This document shows positions 50,855 to 59,475 of a DNA stretch of 64,000 nucleotides, piece after piece. The notes below the pieces were generated by a model. That model was given only the letters and a program-made list of their open reading frames with translations, was not told the DNA's origin and ran no database searches. Source of the DNA: JAGQOZ01 sp041399205 (GTDB lineage: Bacteria; Planctomycetota; Planctomycetia; Pirellulales; Pirellulaceae); contig JAWKTK010000003.1 of NCBI GenBank assembly GCA_041399205.1, positions 124,001-188,000 on the forward strand, written 5' to 3'. Position 1 is the first letter of the stretch. Every line of letters begins with the position of its first letter. The position numbers and the translations under genes were made by a program.

Positions 50855-51334
50855 TGGTAAATCTCCAGTAGCAAGCTCGTCGCAAACTTCTATTCTCTTT
50901 TCAAACAAACAAAAAAACGTCTTTCGCCACGCCCTTTCCAAACACGGGGCGCAGCGAAAGACGTTCCAATTTTCGTCCGATTCAGTAGCGGTCCTGACTG
51001 TCGATTCGCTGGATTAGCTCTTGCCTCAAAAAAACAAACGCCGGAATGTTCATCTCATTCCAAACTAACTGGGAAACGCCAGCGTATCCGCTTCGTTCCC
51101 GCCTGTCAAACTGCGCAATTTCGGTTTGATGCAGACTTTGCAAAAAATCTGCGGCCATGCTCATGATCTGAAACGCAATTTGATCGTGCGAATACGAACG
51201 AAGAACAGGGTTTTCTCAATTGCTCGCAATTTATCGCCGATGACATTTGTACGGCCGATTAGTGGGATTCCTGTTTCGCGAATCGGGCTCGAGGGGGGTA
51301 CACGTCGCCGTTTTTTGCAGACGAGATCAATATC
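50855..51334. other. Divergent intergenic region
   Basis: About 480 bases between a PEP-CTERM gene (-) and the Gly-rich lipoprotein gene (+). Short open frames here lack ribosome sites and homology. No repeat family from elsewhere in the window is found. Confidence 0.5.
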
Positions 51335-51688
51335 ATGAAATCGATTTTCTATAGCCTGGTTGTCGCCAGTACATTGGCTTTTTTTACCGGATGTAGTTCT
51401 GGCCCCGCGGGGCTTTTGGGATCAGGACCATGTGCCGGTGGTTCGTGCGGTTCCGGAGGCTGTGTTGGTGGGTCTTGCGGAGCCGGTGCTGGTGCCGGAA
51501 CCGGTTCGCAGCAAGGCGGTCCACTGGGTGCCATGCTGGGGAAACACCATGTTGGCTCGCAGTCGCATATGGGAGATCAACCGGGTCCGGCGTTTGGCCC
51601 GTCAGCGCCGTCGGTGACCTACCCGTACTACACAACGCGAGGCCCGCGAGATTTTCTGAATCCAAATCCACCGTCGATTGGTCGCTAA
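51335..51688 (+). CDS. Gly/Cys-rich lipoprotein
   Basis: A 117-residue protein with a lipobox: MKSIFYSLVVASTLAFFTGCSSG, Cys at ~20. A Gly/Cys-rich segment follows (PCAGGSCGSGGCVGGSCGAG), then a Pro/Gly-rich tail ending RGPRDFLNPNPPSIGR. Such short planctomycete lipoproteins are common and uncharacterised. The paired cysteines could form disulfide cross-links or bind metal; this is inference only. Confidence 0.78.
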   Translation: MKSIFYSLVVASTLAFFTGCSSGPAGLLGSGPCAGGSCGSGGCVGGSCGAGAGAGTGSQQGGPLGAMLGKHHVGSQSHMGDQPGPAFGPSAPSVTYPYYTTRGPRDFLNPNPPSIGR

Positions 51689-51886
51689 GCAAGCGAAACG
51701 CCGTGAATTTGCAGTCGGCAGCGAATCCCAACAAGCGATTCGCTGCCAGTTTTTCTTTGCCGAAAAGTCATCGGCGGGCAGCGGCGAAACGAGTCGTTGC
51801 GAACGAACGAAACGTTGATTTCGAATTTCGTTCTTCACCCAAATCGGCTTGATGTTGTCGGCGCTAAGCCATCGAAAGAAACGCAA

Positions 51887-52285
51887 CTACGCGTTGGACT
51901 TCATTTCGGCCAGTTCTTGCGCCGAACCGACCAACCGGTCCCAGTTTTCGTGAATGTATTCTGGCGGACCGCCAATCTGAGCGACCACTTGTGCCAACAT
52001 CTCCGTCGGCACCATTTCAATGGCGTTCCACGGGCAAACGGTCAACTCGTAAGGATTGGTCTTTTTCTGAGGAATATGAACGCAAACTTCGCAGCCAACG
52101 CAACGTTCAAAATCGATTTCGCACCAGCTTTGATTTCCTTTGACGCCATGCGAATTGGGCAGCGTTTTCAGTTCAATACAATCGACCGGACACACCTCTA
52201 GGCAAGATTCGCAACCCGTGCAGTTGTCCGCGTTGATGACTGCAAGTTCTTTCGGCAGCTTTTTACGAGGTTTCTGTTTTGCCAT
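51887..52285 (-). CDS. Dicluster 4Fe-4S ferredoxin-type protein
   Basis: A 132-residue cytosolic protein. The first cluster site is CTGCESCLEVCP (residues ~22-33). The second is CVGCEVCVHIPQ followed, after an unusual insertion, by TVCPWNAIEM, so the last Cys is ~15 residues further on than in standard ferredoxins. A 40-residue C-terminal helix (EMLAQVVAQIGG...) may bind a partner. Start at ATG 52285 with gaaggtag upstream. The partner enzyme is not in the window. Confidence 0.88.
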   Translation of the reverse strand: MAKQKPRKKLPKELAVINADNCTGCESCLEVCPVDCIELKTLPNSHGVKGNQSWCEIDFERCVGCEVCVHIPQKKTNPYELTVCPWNAIEMVPTEMLAQVVAQIGGPPEYIHENWDRLVGSAQELAEMKSNA

Positions 52286-53100
52286 GGCGAACTACTACCT
52301 TCGAAATGGAATCAAGGTCGAATTCAGTAATAAACTGGGGCGTCTGCGAGGAATTTCGCAAAGCCGACCAATTATAGAAGGACATCGACCAACGTCCAAC
52401 GGGTTCTGGAAGCGAATTTCGACGAACCGCGATCGATATCGAGTCGAAAACGGCTAGTTTCCGACGGAATCGCTTGGACCACGCTCATCTTCGTCTAGCT
52501 AGTGATGACGTACCAAGTGATCCCCACCAATAGACCCAATACAAACACAAATCCGGCCAATTGCACCATACTTTCCAGCAACATGGATATCTTGCTCCGT
52601 CTTGTTCAACGTCAATTGTGTCACTTGAAAACGTCTCATTCTAACCGTTGCGGTCGTGCGTGAGGAGCGTATCGACCGGAAAAGACCGACGCCACTCGCC
52701 AGGATTTTGAATCCAAAACATAGTGGCGTCTTCATGCCCATGAACCGGCCAATCCGGGCTCGGATAACTGCTTTCGAACGATTTTTAACGTCGATCCTGG
52801 CGAATTCGAGCGGCTGTTGATGAAATGCAAGCATTGCAAAGCTAGTAATCGTGCCGGTTTCGCAGGGAAATGCTCCAGCACCGAATGGTGTTCGGTTACG
52901 TATGGAAGGACTTTCGTTCGTCCACGCTGTGCGACGAACCAGTTTGGATCTAAGTTCCTTCAATTTGGAGGATTCGGTATATTCCGTGGTTCGCAAGCGT
53001 CGTTCAGCTGGAACGTAGAGCACATCGACAAACCGCAAATGTTTACGCTCGTTTACGCTGACCAAAATTCGCTCACTCAAGTTTTTCAGGTAATTACGAC
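52286..53100. other. Long intergenic region with one small gene
   Basis: 815 bases between ferredoxin (-) and signal peptidase (+). Apart from the 29-codon gene at 52495 no coding region is supported: a longer minus-strand open frame (to 53281) overlaps the signal peptidase, is Arg/Ser-rich and has no motifs. Confidence 0.5.
52495..52584 (-). CDS. 29-residue single-helix membrane peptide
   Basis: ATG 52584 to TAG 52495 gives a peptide opening MLLESMVQLAGFVFVLGL and ending TWYVITS: one transmembrane helix with a polar start. A ggag lies ~10 bases upstream of the ATG. The hydrophobic pattern and ribosome site are the only support; small membrane subunits of this type often accompany larger complexes. 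Confidence 0.4.
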   Translation of the reverse strand: MLLESMVQLAGFVFVLGLLVGITWYVITS

Positions 53101-54762
53101 ATGTCCTCCTCGAAGTCTCGTTCCGCGTCGCCATCGCCCGGTCAGCCGGAAGTGCTTTCGACCGAATATGAAAAGTCGACTCGTGAAGCCGTGGAATCGA
53201 TCGTTGTCGCCATCGTTCTGGCGTTTCTGTTTCGCGCGTTTGAAGCCGAGGCATTTGTGATTCCGACTGGTTCGATGGCACCGTCGCTGCAGGGCATGCA
53301 CAAACACATCACGTGTCCCGAATGTGGCTATGAATACAAAGTGGGTGACAGCCAGATGGAAGACAAAGTAGTGGCGACGCTTTGTCCCAGTTGCTTTTTT
53401 ACCGAACAGATTAACCCGATGGATTCCAAGCAGCGGACGCACACGGGCGATCGCATCTTAGTCAACAAGTTTGCTTACGAAGATCCCTTTGGTGAACCCA
53501 AGCGTTGGGACATCATTGTCTTCAAGTTTCCCGGCAATGCCAAACAAAACTACATCAAACGACTTGTCGGCCTTCCGGGCGAAGAACTGTACATTCGCGC
53601 CGGCGACGTCTACGTGCGGCAGCCGGGCGAAGAAGCCTTTACCATCGCGCAAAAGCCGCCTCACAAGATCAAGGCGATGTTGCAGCTGGTAAGCGATTCC
53701 AACTTTCGTTCCGAAACGCTAAACCAAATCGGCTTTCCAACCAATTGGGAATCGACGTCGGATGTTTGGTCTACGCTGGATCAAGGCGAATCGTACGAAT
53801 GCCAGGCCTCCAACGAAGTAGCTTGGCTGCGCTACCAACACTACGCGCCGTCGTTTGAGGAATGGCAGCAAATGCTGCAGACCGGTCAGCCCATTGCTGA
53901 ACGTCGCCCAATCACGGACTTCTATGCCTACAACAGTAAGTCCAGCTACCAGGCCGGGCACGCCGAACCCATTGGGCACAATTGGGTTGGAGACTTGGCG
54001 TTGGAATGCCAGATAGAAGTTGACAGTAGCGAAGGTCAAATCGTTTTGGATTTAGTCAAAGCGGGCCGCCACCATCTACTGACCATTGATGTTTCCACGG
54101 GCAAGGCCACGTTAGAAATGGATTCATTGCCCTTTGACACTGCCAGTGGTTCCACCGTACAAACACTGCAAGCCGATACGCTGGTGAAAGGCGCCGGGAC
54201 GTATCGACTGTGCTTCAGCAACCTGGACAACCAACTGACGGTGTGGGTCAACAACGGCGTGGTCTCCTTCGATGAATCAGGATCGTATTCGCCGCCGGAA
54301 CTACAGGTGCCTCGTTGGTCTGCTGCCGATCCCGGCGATCTGACACCGGTTCGCATCGGTTTGCAAGGAACGGCGGGACGAGTCCGAAATTTACGTGTTT
54401 TGCGAGATGTCTACTATACGAACGGAGCGTACGTTCAAGAAGCAGACGTGGCGGTCGATCAGTATCAAGTGTGGAGCCGAAACCACCGTTTGGCCGGCGA
54501 ACTATCGCGGCATGTTCCGTTTTCACTTAGCGAAGATCAGTTCTTTCCCATGGGTGACAACAGCCCGCACAGCAGTGACGCTCGGATCTGGGATCAGAAC
54601 CGAGGTCCACAACCGCCCATCGGGAATTGGGTGCATCGCGATTACTTGATTGGCAAAGCGGTCTTTGTGTATTGGCCCGCTCCGGTACGAGCGACCCTTC
54701 CGGGCGTGGGCGTTTCCTTACCAGTGTTTCCCAATTTTTCCGAAATGCGACTCATTCGATAG
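53101..54762 (+). CDS. lepB: Signal peptidase I with a large insertion
   Basis: A 553-residue serine/lysine leader peptidase, about twice the usual length. A membrane helix (VESIVVAIVLAFLFRAFEAE, ~31-50) is followed by the catalytic-Ser box FVIPTGSMAPSL (Ser58). A zinc-ribbon-like CPECG...CPSC motif lies at ~72-98. The catalytic-Lys box YIKRLVGLPGE has Lys153. Box E, FFPMGDNSPHSSDAR, lies only at ~480-495. Between ~160 and ~470 sits a beta-rich insertion with LamG/jelly-roll-like strands (LALECQIEVDSSEGQIVLDL, YRLCFSNLDNQLTVWVNNG). It removes signal peptides at the outer face of the membrane. lptB follows after 58 bases. Confidence 0.93.
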   Translation: MSSSKSRSASPSPGQPEVLSTEYEKSTREAVESIVVAIVLAFLFRAFEAEAFVIPTGSMAPSLQGMHKHITCPECGYEYKVGDSQMEDKVVATLCPSCFFTEQINPMDSKQRTHTGDRILVNKFAYEDPFGEPKRWDIIVFKFPGNAKQNYIKRLVGLPGEELYIRAGDVYVRQPGEEAFTIAQKPPHKIKAMLQLVSDSNFRSETLNQIGFPTNWESTSDVWSTLDQGESYECQASNEVAWLRYQHYAPSFEEWQQMLQTGQPIAERRPITDFYAYNSKSSYQAGHAEPIGHNWVGDLALECQIEVDSSEGQIVLDLVKAGRHHLLTIDVSTGKATLEMDSLPFDTASGSTVQTLQADTLVKGAGTYRLCFSNLDNQLTVWVNNGVVSFDESGSYSPPELQVPRWSAADPGDLTPVRIGLQGTAGRVRNLRVLRDVYYTNGAYVQEADVAVDQYQVWSRNHRLAGELSRHVPFSLSEDQFFPMGDNSPHSSDARIWDQNRGPQPPIGNWVHRDYLIGKAVFVYWPAPVRATLPGVGVSLPVFPNFSEMRLIR

Positions 54763-54820
54763 CAAAATTGTTTGGCCGTTTGGTCTCGCTTTTGTTTCAC
54801 TCGTCACGGAGGACAATGAC

Positions 54821-55624
54821 ATGTCGATGGTTCTGAACGTTTCGGGGCTGGTAAAAAACTACGGACGGCGGCGAGTCGTCGATGGCGTGTCGTTTGACGT
54901 ACAAAAAGGCGAAATTGTTGGTCTGTTGGGTCCGAACGGGGCTGGCAAGACGACTTCCTTTCGCATGACATGTGGAATGGTCGAACCCGATGCCGGACAT
55001 GTCGAATTAAACGAAATCGACGTGACCAACTGGCCCATGTTTCGCCGCGCCAAAGACGGCGGCATGGGCTATCTGGCTCAGGAATCCAGCGTATTCCGCA
55101 AGCTCTCTGTCGAACAAAACCTGCTGGGCATGATGGAAATGCTCGGCGTCGACCGCAAGACGCGGAAAGCTCGCTGTAACGATCTGCTGGAGCAATTCAA
55201 CATCACGCATATTCGCAAATCCAAAGCCAGTTCATTGTCTGGTGGAGAACGACGTCGCCTCGAGATCGCTCGCTGCCTGGTTTCCGACCCACAAATCATT
55301 CTGCTGGACGAACCGTTTACCGGCATCGATCCCGTAACGATTGACGGCATCCAGAATATTGTTCGCGATTTACGAGACCAAGGGATTTCTATCTTGATTA
55401 CGGACCATCAGGTTCGCGAAACACTGGAGATCACTGATCGAAGTTACGTGATTCGCAAAGGTCGAGTCCTCTGTCATGGCAATCCGTCAGAAGTGATCAA
55501 TCATCCGGAAGCCAGAAAGTATTACTTTGGCGACGGCATCCAACTTACCAACCCGCCGGCGCCTCACATTCGCGCCAGTCACGGCGGCATCCGACCAAGT
55601 CGAACCGCTTCCACAGATCTGTAA
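54821..55624 (+). CDS. lptB: LPS export ABC transporter ATPase LptB
   Basis: About 267 residues from ATG 54821, preceded by ggagga. Walker A GPNGAGKTTSF, Q-loop GYLAQESSVFRKLSV, signature LSGGERRRLEIARCL, Walker B IILLDEPFTGIDP and H-loop ITDHQVRETLEI. The text GYLAQESSVFRKLSVEQN and the C-terminal RKYYFGD identify LptB, the ATPase driving lipopolysaccharide to the outer membrane with LptFGC. An extra ~25-residue C-terminal tail follows FGDG. Likely co-transcribed with lepB. A terminator follows at 55720. Confidence 0.93.
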   Translation: MSMVLNVSGLVKNYGRRRVVDGVSFDVQKGEIVGLLGPNGAGKTTSFRMTCGMVEPDAGHVELNEIDVTNWPMFRRAKDGGMGYLAQESSVFRKLSVEQNLLGMMEMLGVDRKTRKARCNDLLEQFNITHIRKSKASSLSGGERRRLEIARCLVSDPQIILLDEPFTGIDPVTIDGIQNIVRDLRDQGISILITDHQVRETLEITDRSYVIRKGRVLCHGNPSEVINHPEARKYYFGDGIQLTNPPAPHIRASHGGIRPSRTASTDL

Positions 55625-55719
55625 GATTCTTTGTGCCCAACGTCGCGGAATGACGAGTCCGAACACAGATTCGGCGGCGTGCCTGGCGTTTGTTCGCATC
55701 CAACGCAACGCGCATAAGT

Positions 55720-55751
55720 AAAGGGCGTCGAACGGCTTCCGACGCCCTTTT
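55720..55751. terminator. Bidirectional rho-independent terminator
   Basis: Perfect stem aaagggcgtcg / cgacgccctttt with a 9-base loop, ~95 bases after lptB and ~30 bases after the convergent PEP-CTERM gene's end. Confidence 0.9.
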
Positions 55752-55783
55752 GGCTTTATCCGTATTGAACTTCGAAGTTGCTG

Positions 55784-56476
55784 CTACTTGCGACGTCGCA
55801 GTAGAGGCAGCACGCCTAGAAACAGCAGGGCCAAGCAATTCGGCTCGGGCACGGCGTTCACTTGCATGCCAAAGAACGAACCGTCGCAACCATCTGCCAA
55901 CGTGCCATCAAGTCCCAGTGGCGAAAGGGCCAGATCCAGAACGTCGCCGGACGCCAAAGTGATGTCCACCGAACGAGTTACACCCGTAGCATCTGTTCCG
56001 TCAACGGTGAATTGGTCCAGCAACGAACCATTCAAGTACAACAAACCCGTTGTACCGTTGCCGCAGTTGGCATTTTGTTTGGCCAGATTCCAAGAAACCG
56101 TCGCGTCGCCAGAATAGTCTGACTCCCAGCGTCGCACCGCGTGATGCACTACGCCGTTGTTGTCGCCGTTTGGATGGCCCGATTCTTGAGCCACCGTGGT
56201 CCACGGTACATTGTCACCATCCGTGTTGGCTTCGTCCCAGTTGCTGCCCGCCCAAACCCAAGTCGGTCCAGCGAACGCTTGAAAATCACCAGCTCCATAA
56301 GCGCCGTCCGTATCGGCACTGGCATCATAGAAACCGTAAGTCCAACCATTGGCACCCTGAGTACCATCGGCAGACCAATCGGCAACGGAATCAGCGACAA
56401 CATCCGCCGATGCCAAAGAAGGTGCCGCCATCAACACACCAACGGCGACCATTCGCAGCAATGAAGTTACTTTCAT
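55784..56476 (-). CDS. PEP-CTERM secreted protein
   Basis: About 230 residues from ATG 56476, opening a signal peptide (MKVTSLLRMVAVGVLMAAPS). An Asp/Gly-rich beta-type body starts DSVADWSADGTQGANGW, with DGDNVPW and DATVSWNLAKQNANCGNG. The PEP-CTERM tail is VPEPNCLALLFLGVLPLL followed by RRRK. It is unrelated in its body to the PEP-CTERM protein at 49958. Function unknown. Confidence 0.83.
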   Translation of the reverse strand: MKVTSLLRMVAVGVLMAAPSLASADVVADSVADWSADGTQGANGWTYGFYDASADTDGAYGAGDFQAFAGPTWVWAGSNWDEANTDGDNVPWTTVAQESGHPNGDNNGVVHHAVRRWESDYSGDATVSWNLAKQNANCGNGTTGLLYLNGSLLDQFTVDGTDATGVTRSVDITLASGDVLDLALSPLGLDGTLADGCDGSFFGMQVNAVPEPNCLALLFLGVLPLLRRRK

Positions 56477-56693
56477 TAGATACACCATCCATTTACAAGA
56501 AATCACAGATGTCGGAAATCGACTACAAGGTTTCCTAGTTTGCCCGAATTTCCGGTCGATTTCAACGAACAACAATCAAATTCCTCGAAAAGCTGAATTC
56601 GCGAGTTCAGTAACATGAACAAGGGTCGAAGATACGACAAGAATTTGACGCGCAACGCCGACGCCCGTAGTGACCGTTCGGTGCGAATCGAGC

Positions 56694-58121
56694 TTACTTG
56701 CTTCCAAATAGCTGCAGTTGTTCCAGACGCTTTTTGGCTGGTTCATAGTCTGCGGAAATATCCAGCGCCGCTTGGTATTCTTTGATCGCGGCTTCGGGAT
56801 TGCCCAAAGCTTCCAGGGCCAAGCCGTGATTGAAGCGAGCCAAAATGCTGCTCGGAATTCCCTCGGCCAGGCGTTGAAGATAAGGAAGTCGCCGTTGCGT
56901 GTCTTGGACAATGTCCCCTTTTTGTTCGGTTCGATCAATCGCTTGCAACACGATTAGCGTACAGAACGGAATGACAAACAACGACCACAGCAAACCGTGC
57001 CGCAGGCCTTTGGGTAATGTCCATCGAGTTCGCGCCGAATCATTCGCGGCGATATCAAGCGAGGTTTGGGTGTCACTTTCGCGCAGCTTCCAAATAAAGC
57101 CGTCAAAGTAGTAGTGCAACAACGTCGACGTCAGGAAGAACGCCATCAGCAAACTATGCCATTGAATTTGCGTGACATACTGAGCGCCGACTTTCAACGA
57201 ACCGTACGCGGCAATCAGTCCCACGTACAACAGAACGAAGATGACTCGAGGCTGAAAGACAAATTTCGTAAAACCTTTCAACGTCGAATCCTTTTTTACT
57301 CGGTTCCGATTAAACGCCCAGACAATCGTCAGATACTGGACATCATGAAACAATTCAAAGAACGCATACGCCACCACAATGTTGGTGATGGTTGCAGTGG
57401 AATACCAAAACGAACCAAACGTGGCGATCATCAAAGCGACTTTGACCGGGCTAGGCCGCGAGCCGCGTACATAACTGATGACCAAGTTCAACAAGAATGC
57501 TGCCGTGATGCTTGCCAGCAGCGCCCAAGTGATGCTGCGCAGCGAGTTAAACGTTTCCGTTGCGGGCACGGGCAGACCGGCGGTGTAGAAGTGATTGACA
57601 AAGTTGTATAGCGTGTTGTCGTTCAAGATGATGGCCGCTGCGAACCAAATTAAACACATGCCCCAATCCAGCCAGCGCGTCACCGGTGAAAAACAACGCA
57701 CCTTGGAATCGTAGATGCGCACAAATCCGTACGCTTGCATCAAGTAATGCCACCAGCCCCAGATCATGGCAATGGAAATGATGCTGGCGTCCAATTGATT
57801 CAGAAACGCAAACGCACACGTCAGCATCAGCAAGATGGGTGCTACCAAAAAGCGAATTCGAAACCGACGAAACAGCGCCGGATCTCCGTAGGCGCGCATC
57901 ATGCCGGGCAGATGATGTCCGACTTGCCACACCATGATGAACGAAGCAATCATCGCGGCGCTCCACACCTGCTTGGCGGTCAAGAACCCCAGCAAGATAA
58001 TCACGGGCGAACCAATGATCAGCGTCATGTCGGCCGCAGGACTGAGGATCCAATAAGATGGCCGCTGGTTCAACGATGCGGTGGCGGATGATTCGGTTGG
58101 CACAGAAGCGGAAGCAGGCAC
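56694..58121 (-). CDS. Polytopic membrane protein with C-terminal TPR
   Basis: A 475-residue protein with roughly nine to ten hydrophobic segments between residues ~32 and 395. Conserved-looking His-rich patches lie in or near helices: WQVGHHLPGMMRAYG (~65-79), GWWHYLMQAYGF (~122-133), FFELFHDVQYL (~255-265) and LLHYYFDGFIWK (~332-343). After the last helix a single TPR pair follows (ARFNHGLALEALGNPEAAIKEYQAAL, residues ~425-450). The paired histidines suggest metal binding as in membrane oxygenases or desaturase-like enzymes, but no family is recognised. Confidence 0.7.
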   Translation of the reverse strand: MPASASVPTESSATASLNQRPSYWILSPAADMTLIIGSPVIILLGFLTAKQVWSAAMIASFIMVWQVGHHLPGMMRAYGDPALFRRFRIRFLVAPILLMLTCAFAFLNQLDASIISIAMIWGWWHYLMQAYGFVRIYDSKVRCFSPVTRWLDWGMCLIWFAAAIILNDNTLYNFVNHFYTAGLPVPATETFNSLRSITWALLASITAAFLLNLVISYVRGSRPSPVKVALMIATFGSFWYSTATITNIVVAYAFFELFHDVQYLTIVWAFNRNRVKKDSTLKGFTKFVFQPRVIFVLLYVGLIAAYGSLKVGAQYVTQIQWHSLLMAFFLTSTLLHYYFDGFIWKLRESDTQTSLDIAANDSARTRWTLPKGLRHGLLWSLFVIPFCTLIVLQAIDRTEQKGDIVQDTQRRLPYLQRLAEGIPSSILARFNHGLALEALGNPEAAIKEYQAALDISADYEPAKKRLEQLQLFGSK

Positions 58122-58643
58122 GATGGTCGTAATCCTGTTAGATGGTCCAAAGGCGGAGCGGTGTTGGAAACAAAAGTGGGGCGAACCTACGCGAACGGCG
58201 AGCGGAATCGGTTCGCCAGCGTACGTCGGCCTATTCTAATCGAATCTAGTCGACTGCCGTACGGTGAATTCGCAGCGGCGGCCTTGGATTAAACTCTGTT
58301 TTTCTGATTTTTTCCGTTGATTTTTCGCGATGTCGAACTTGTCTTTAGGTCCATTCGTACCCTAAATTATCGACAGCACCAAACCGCAAGAGCCGGGGGA
58401 GCGCGGTAGTGCAGACTGTGGTCGTATCTGGTACTCGAGAACATTCGCACGGAACATTGGCACAGATCAACGCATTGTCAACGTATGTACTTGGGACATG
58501 ATCCTTCCTGACCGACAGAAAATGGCGTCCATGGCAACATTCGGTCTATTCGGCGTGCGCTGCGAGCTGCACCAACGACCGGACGGGACGTTTCTTGCAG
58601 CCAATTTTGCTACAAAACAGGTACTTGGTTTTAGGGGTGGTTT
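58122..58643. other. Divergent intergenic region upstream of the ABC operon
   Basis: About 520 bases between the polytopic membrane protein (-) and the ABC ATPase (+). No gene or dispersed repeat recognised. Confidence 0.5.
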
Positions 58644-59399
58644 ATGACAGAGAGATCGACGGAAACGCCGATGATTGAGGCCCATGGCCTATCCAAGTTT
58701 TACGGCGCTTTTGCAGCCTGCCGGAATATTTCGTTTACGGTCAATCGAGGCGAAGTGGTGGCATTCTTAGGGCCAAACGGCGCCGGTAAGAGTACCACCA
58801 TGAAATTGCTGACCGGCTATTTGTCTGCATCCGAAGGGTTCGCGCGGATCGCCGGTCACGACATGGCGCAAGACCGCATCTCGGGTTCGGCCAACCTGGG
58901 CTATTTGCCGGAAAACGGGCCGCTGTATCCCGACATGACGCCCGCTTCACTGCTGAATTTCTTTGCCGACGCACGAGGCATCTCGGGCAGCGATCGAACT
59001 CGGCGCATCGGCGAAGTGGTTGACATCTGCATCTTGGGATCGGTCTACCACAAACCGATCAGCAAGTTGTCCAAGGGATTTCGTCAACGAGTGGGCATGG
59101 CGCAGGCGCTGCTGCACGACCCCGATGTGTTGATTATGGACGAACCGACCGCAGGCTTGGATCCGAATCAGATCAATGAAGTGCGTAACACCATCCATCG
59201 ACTGGGCCAAAGTAAGACGATCCTGCTTTCCACGCACATTCTGCAAGAAGTAGAAGCGATGTGTAATCGCATTATCATCGTCAATGAAGGAAGATTGGTG
59301 GCCGATGGTTCCGTTTCGGAATTCACCACGGACGGCAAGACGTTGGATTCAGAATTCCGACGTTTGACCACTTCCACCAAGTCTCATCACGTGGCGTGA
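58644..59399 (+). CDS. ABC transporter ATP-binding protein (GldA-like)
   Basis: A 251-residue ATPase: Walker A GPNGAGKSTTMKLLTGY, Q-loop LGYLPENGPLYPDMT, signature LSKGFRQRVGMAQAL, Walker B VLIMDEPTAGLDPNQ and H-loop LSTHILQEVEAMC. The text is typical of ABC-2 exporters of the GldA/NosF/YbhF type. It starts the operon with the GldF-GldG fusion (76 bases downstream) and the DUF4340 gene. Its partner permease is the N-terminal half of the next protein. Transport substrate unknown. Confidence 0.92.
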   Translation: MTERSTETPMIEAHGLSKFYGAFAACRNISFTVNRGEVVAFLGPNGAGKSTTMKLLTGYLSASEGFARIAGHDMAQDRISGSANLGYLPENGPLYPDMTPASLLNFFADARGISGSDRTRRIGEVVDICILGSVYHKPISKLSKGFRQRVGMAQALLHDPDVLIMDEPTAGLDPNQINEVRNTIHRLGQSKTILLSTHILQEVEAMCNRIIIVNEGRLVADGSVSEFTTDGKTLDSEFRRLTTSTKSHHVA

Positions 59400-59475
59400 C
59401 CGGATCGGCAAATTCGTTCGTCACAAATGACTTGGCCCAACCAAACAAGAATCAAAGATCGCTTAGGAATCTATC

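Noticed and set aside
52499..53281. 260-codon open frame on the minus strand
   Set aside because: It overlaps the start of the signal peptidase gene, is Arg/Ser-rich with no motif or hydrophobic pattern, and lacks a ribosome site.
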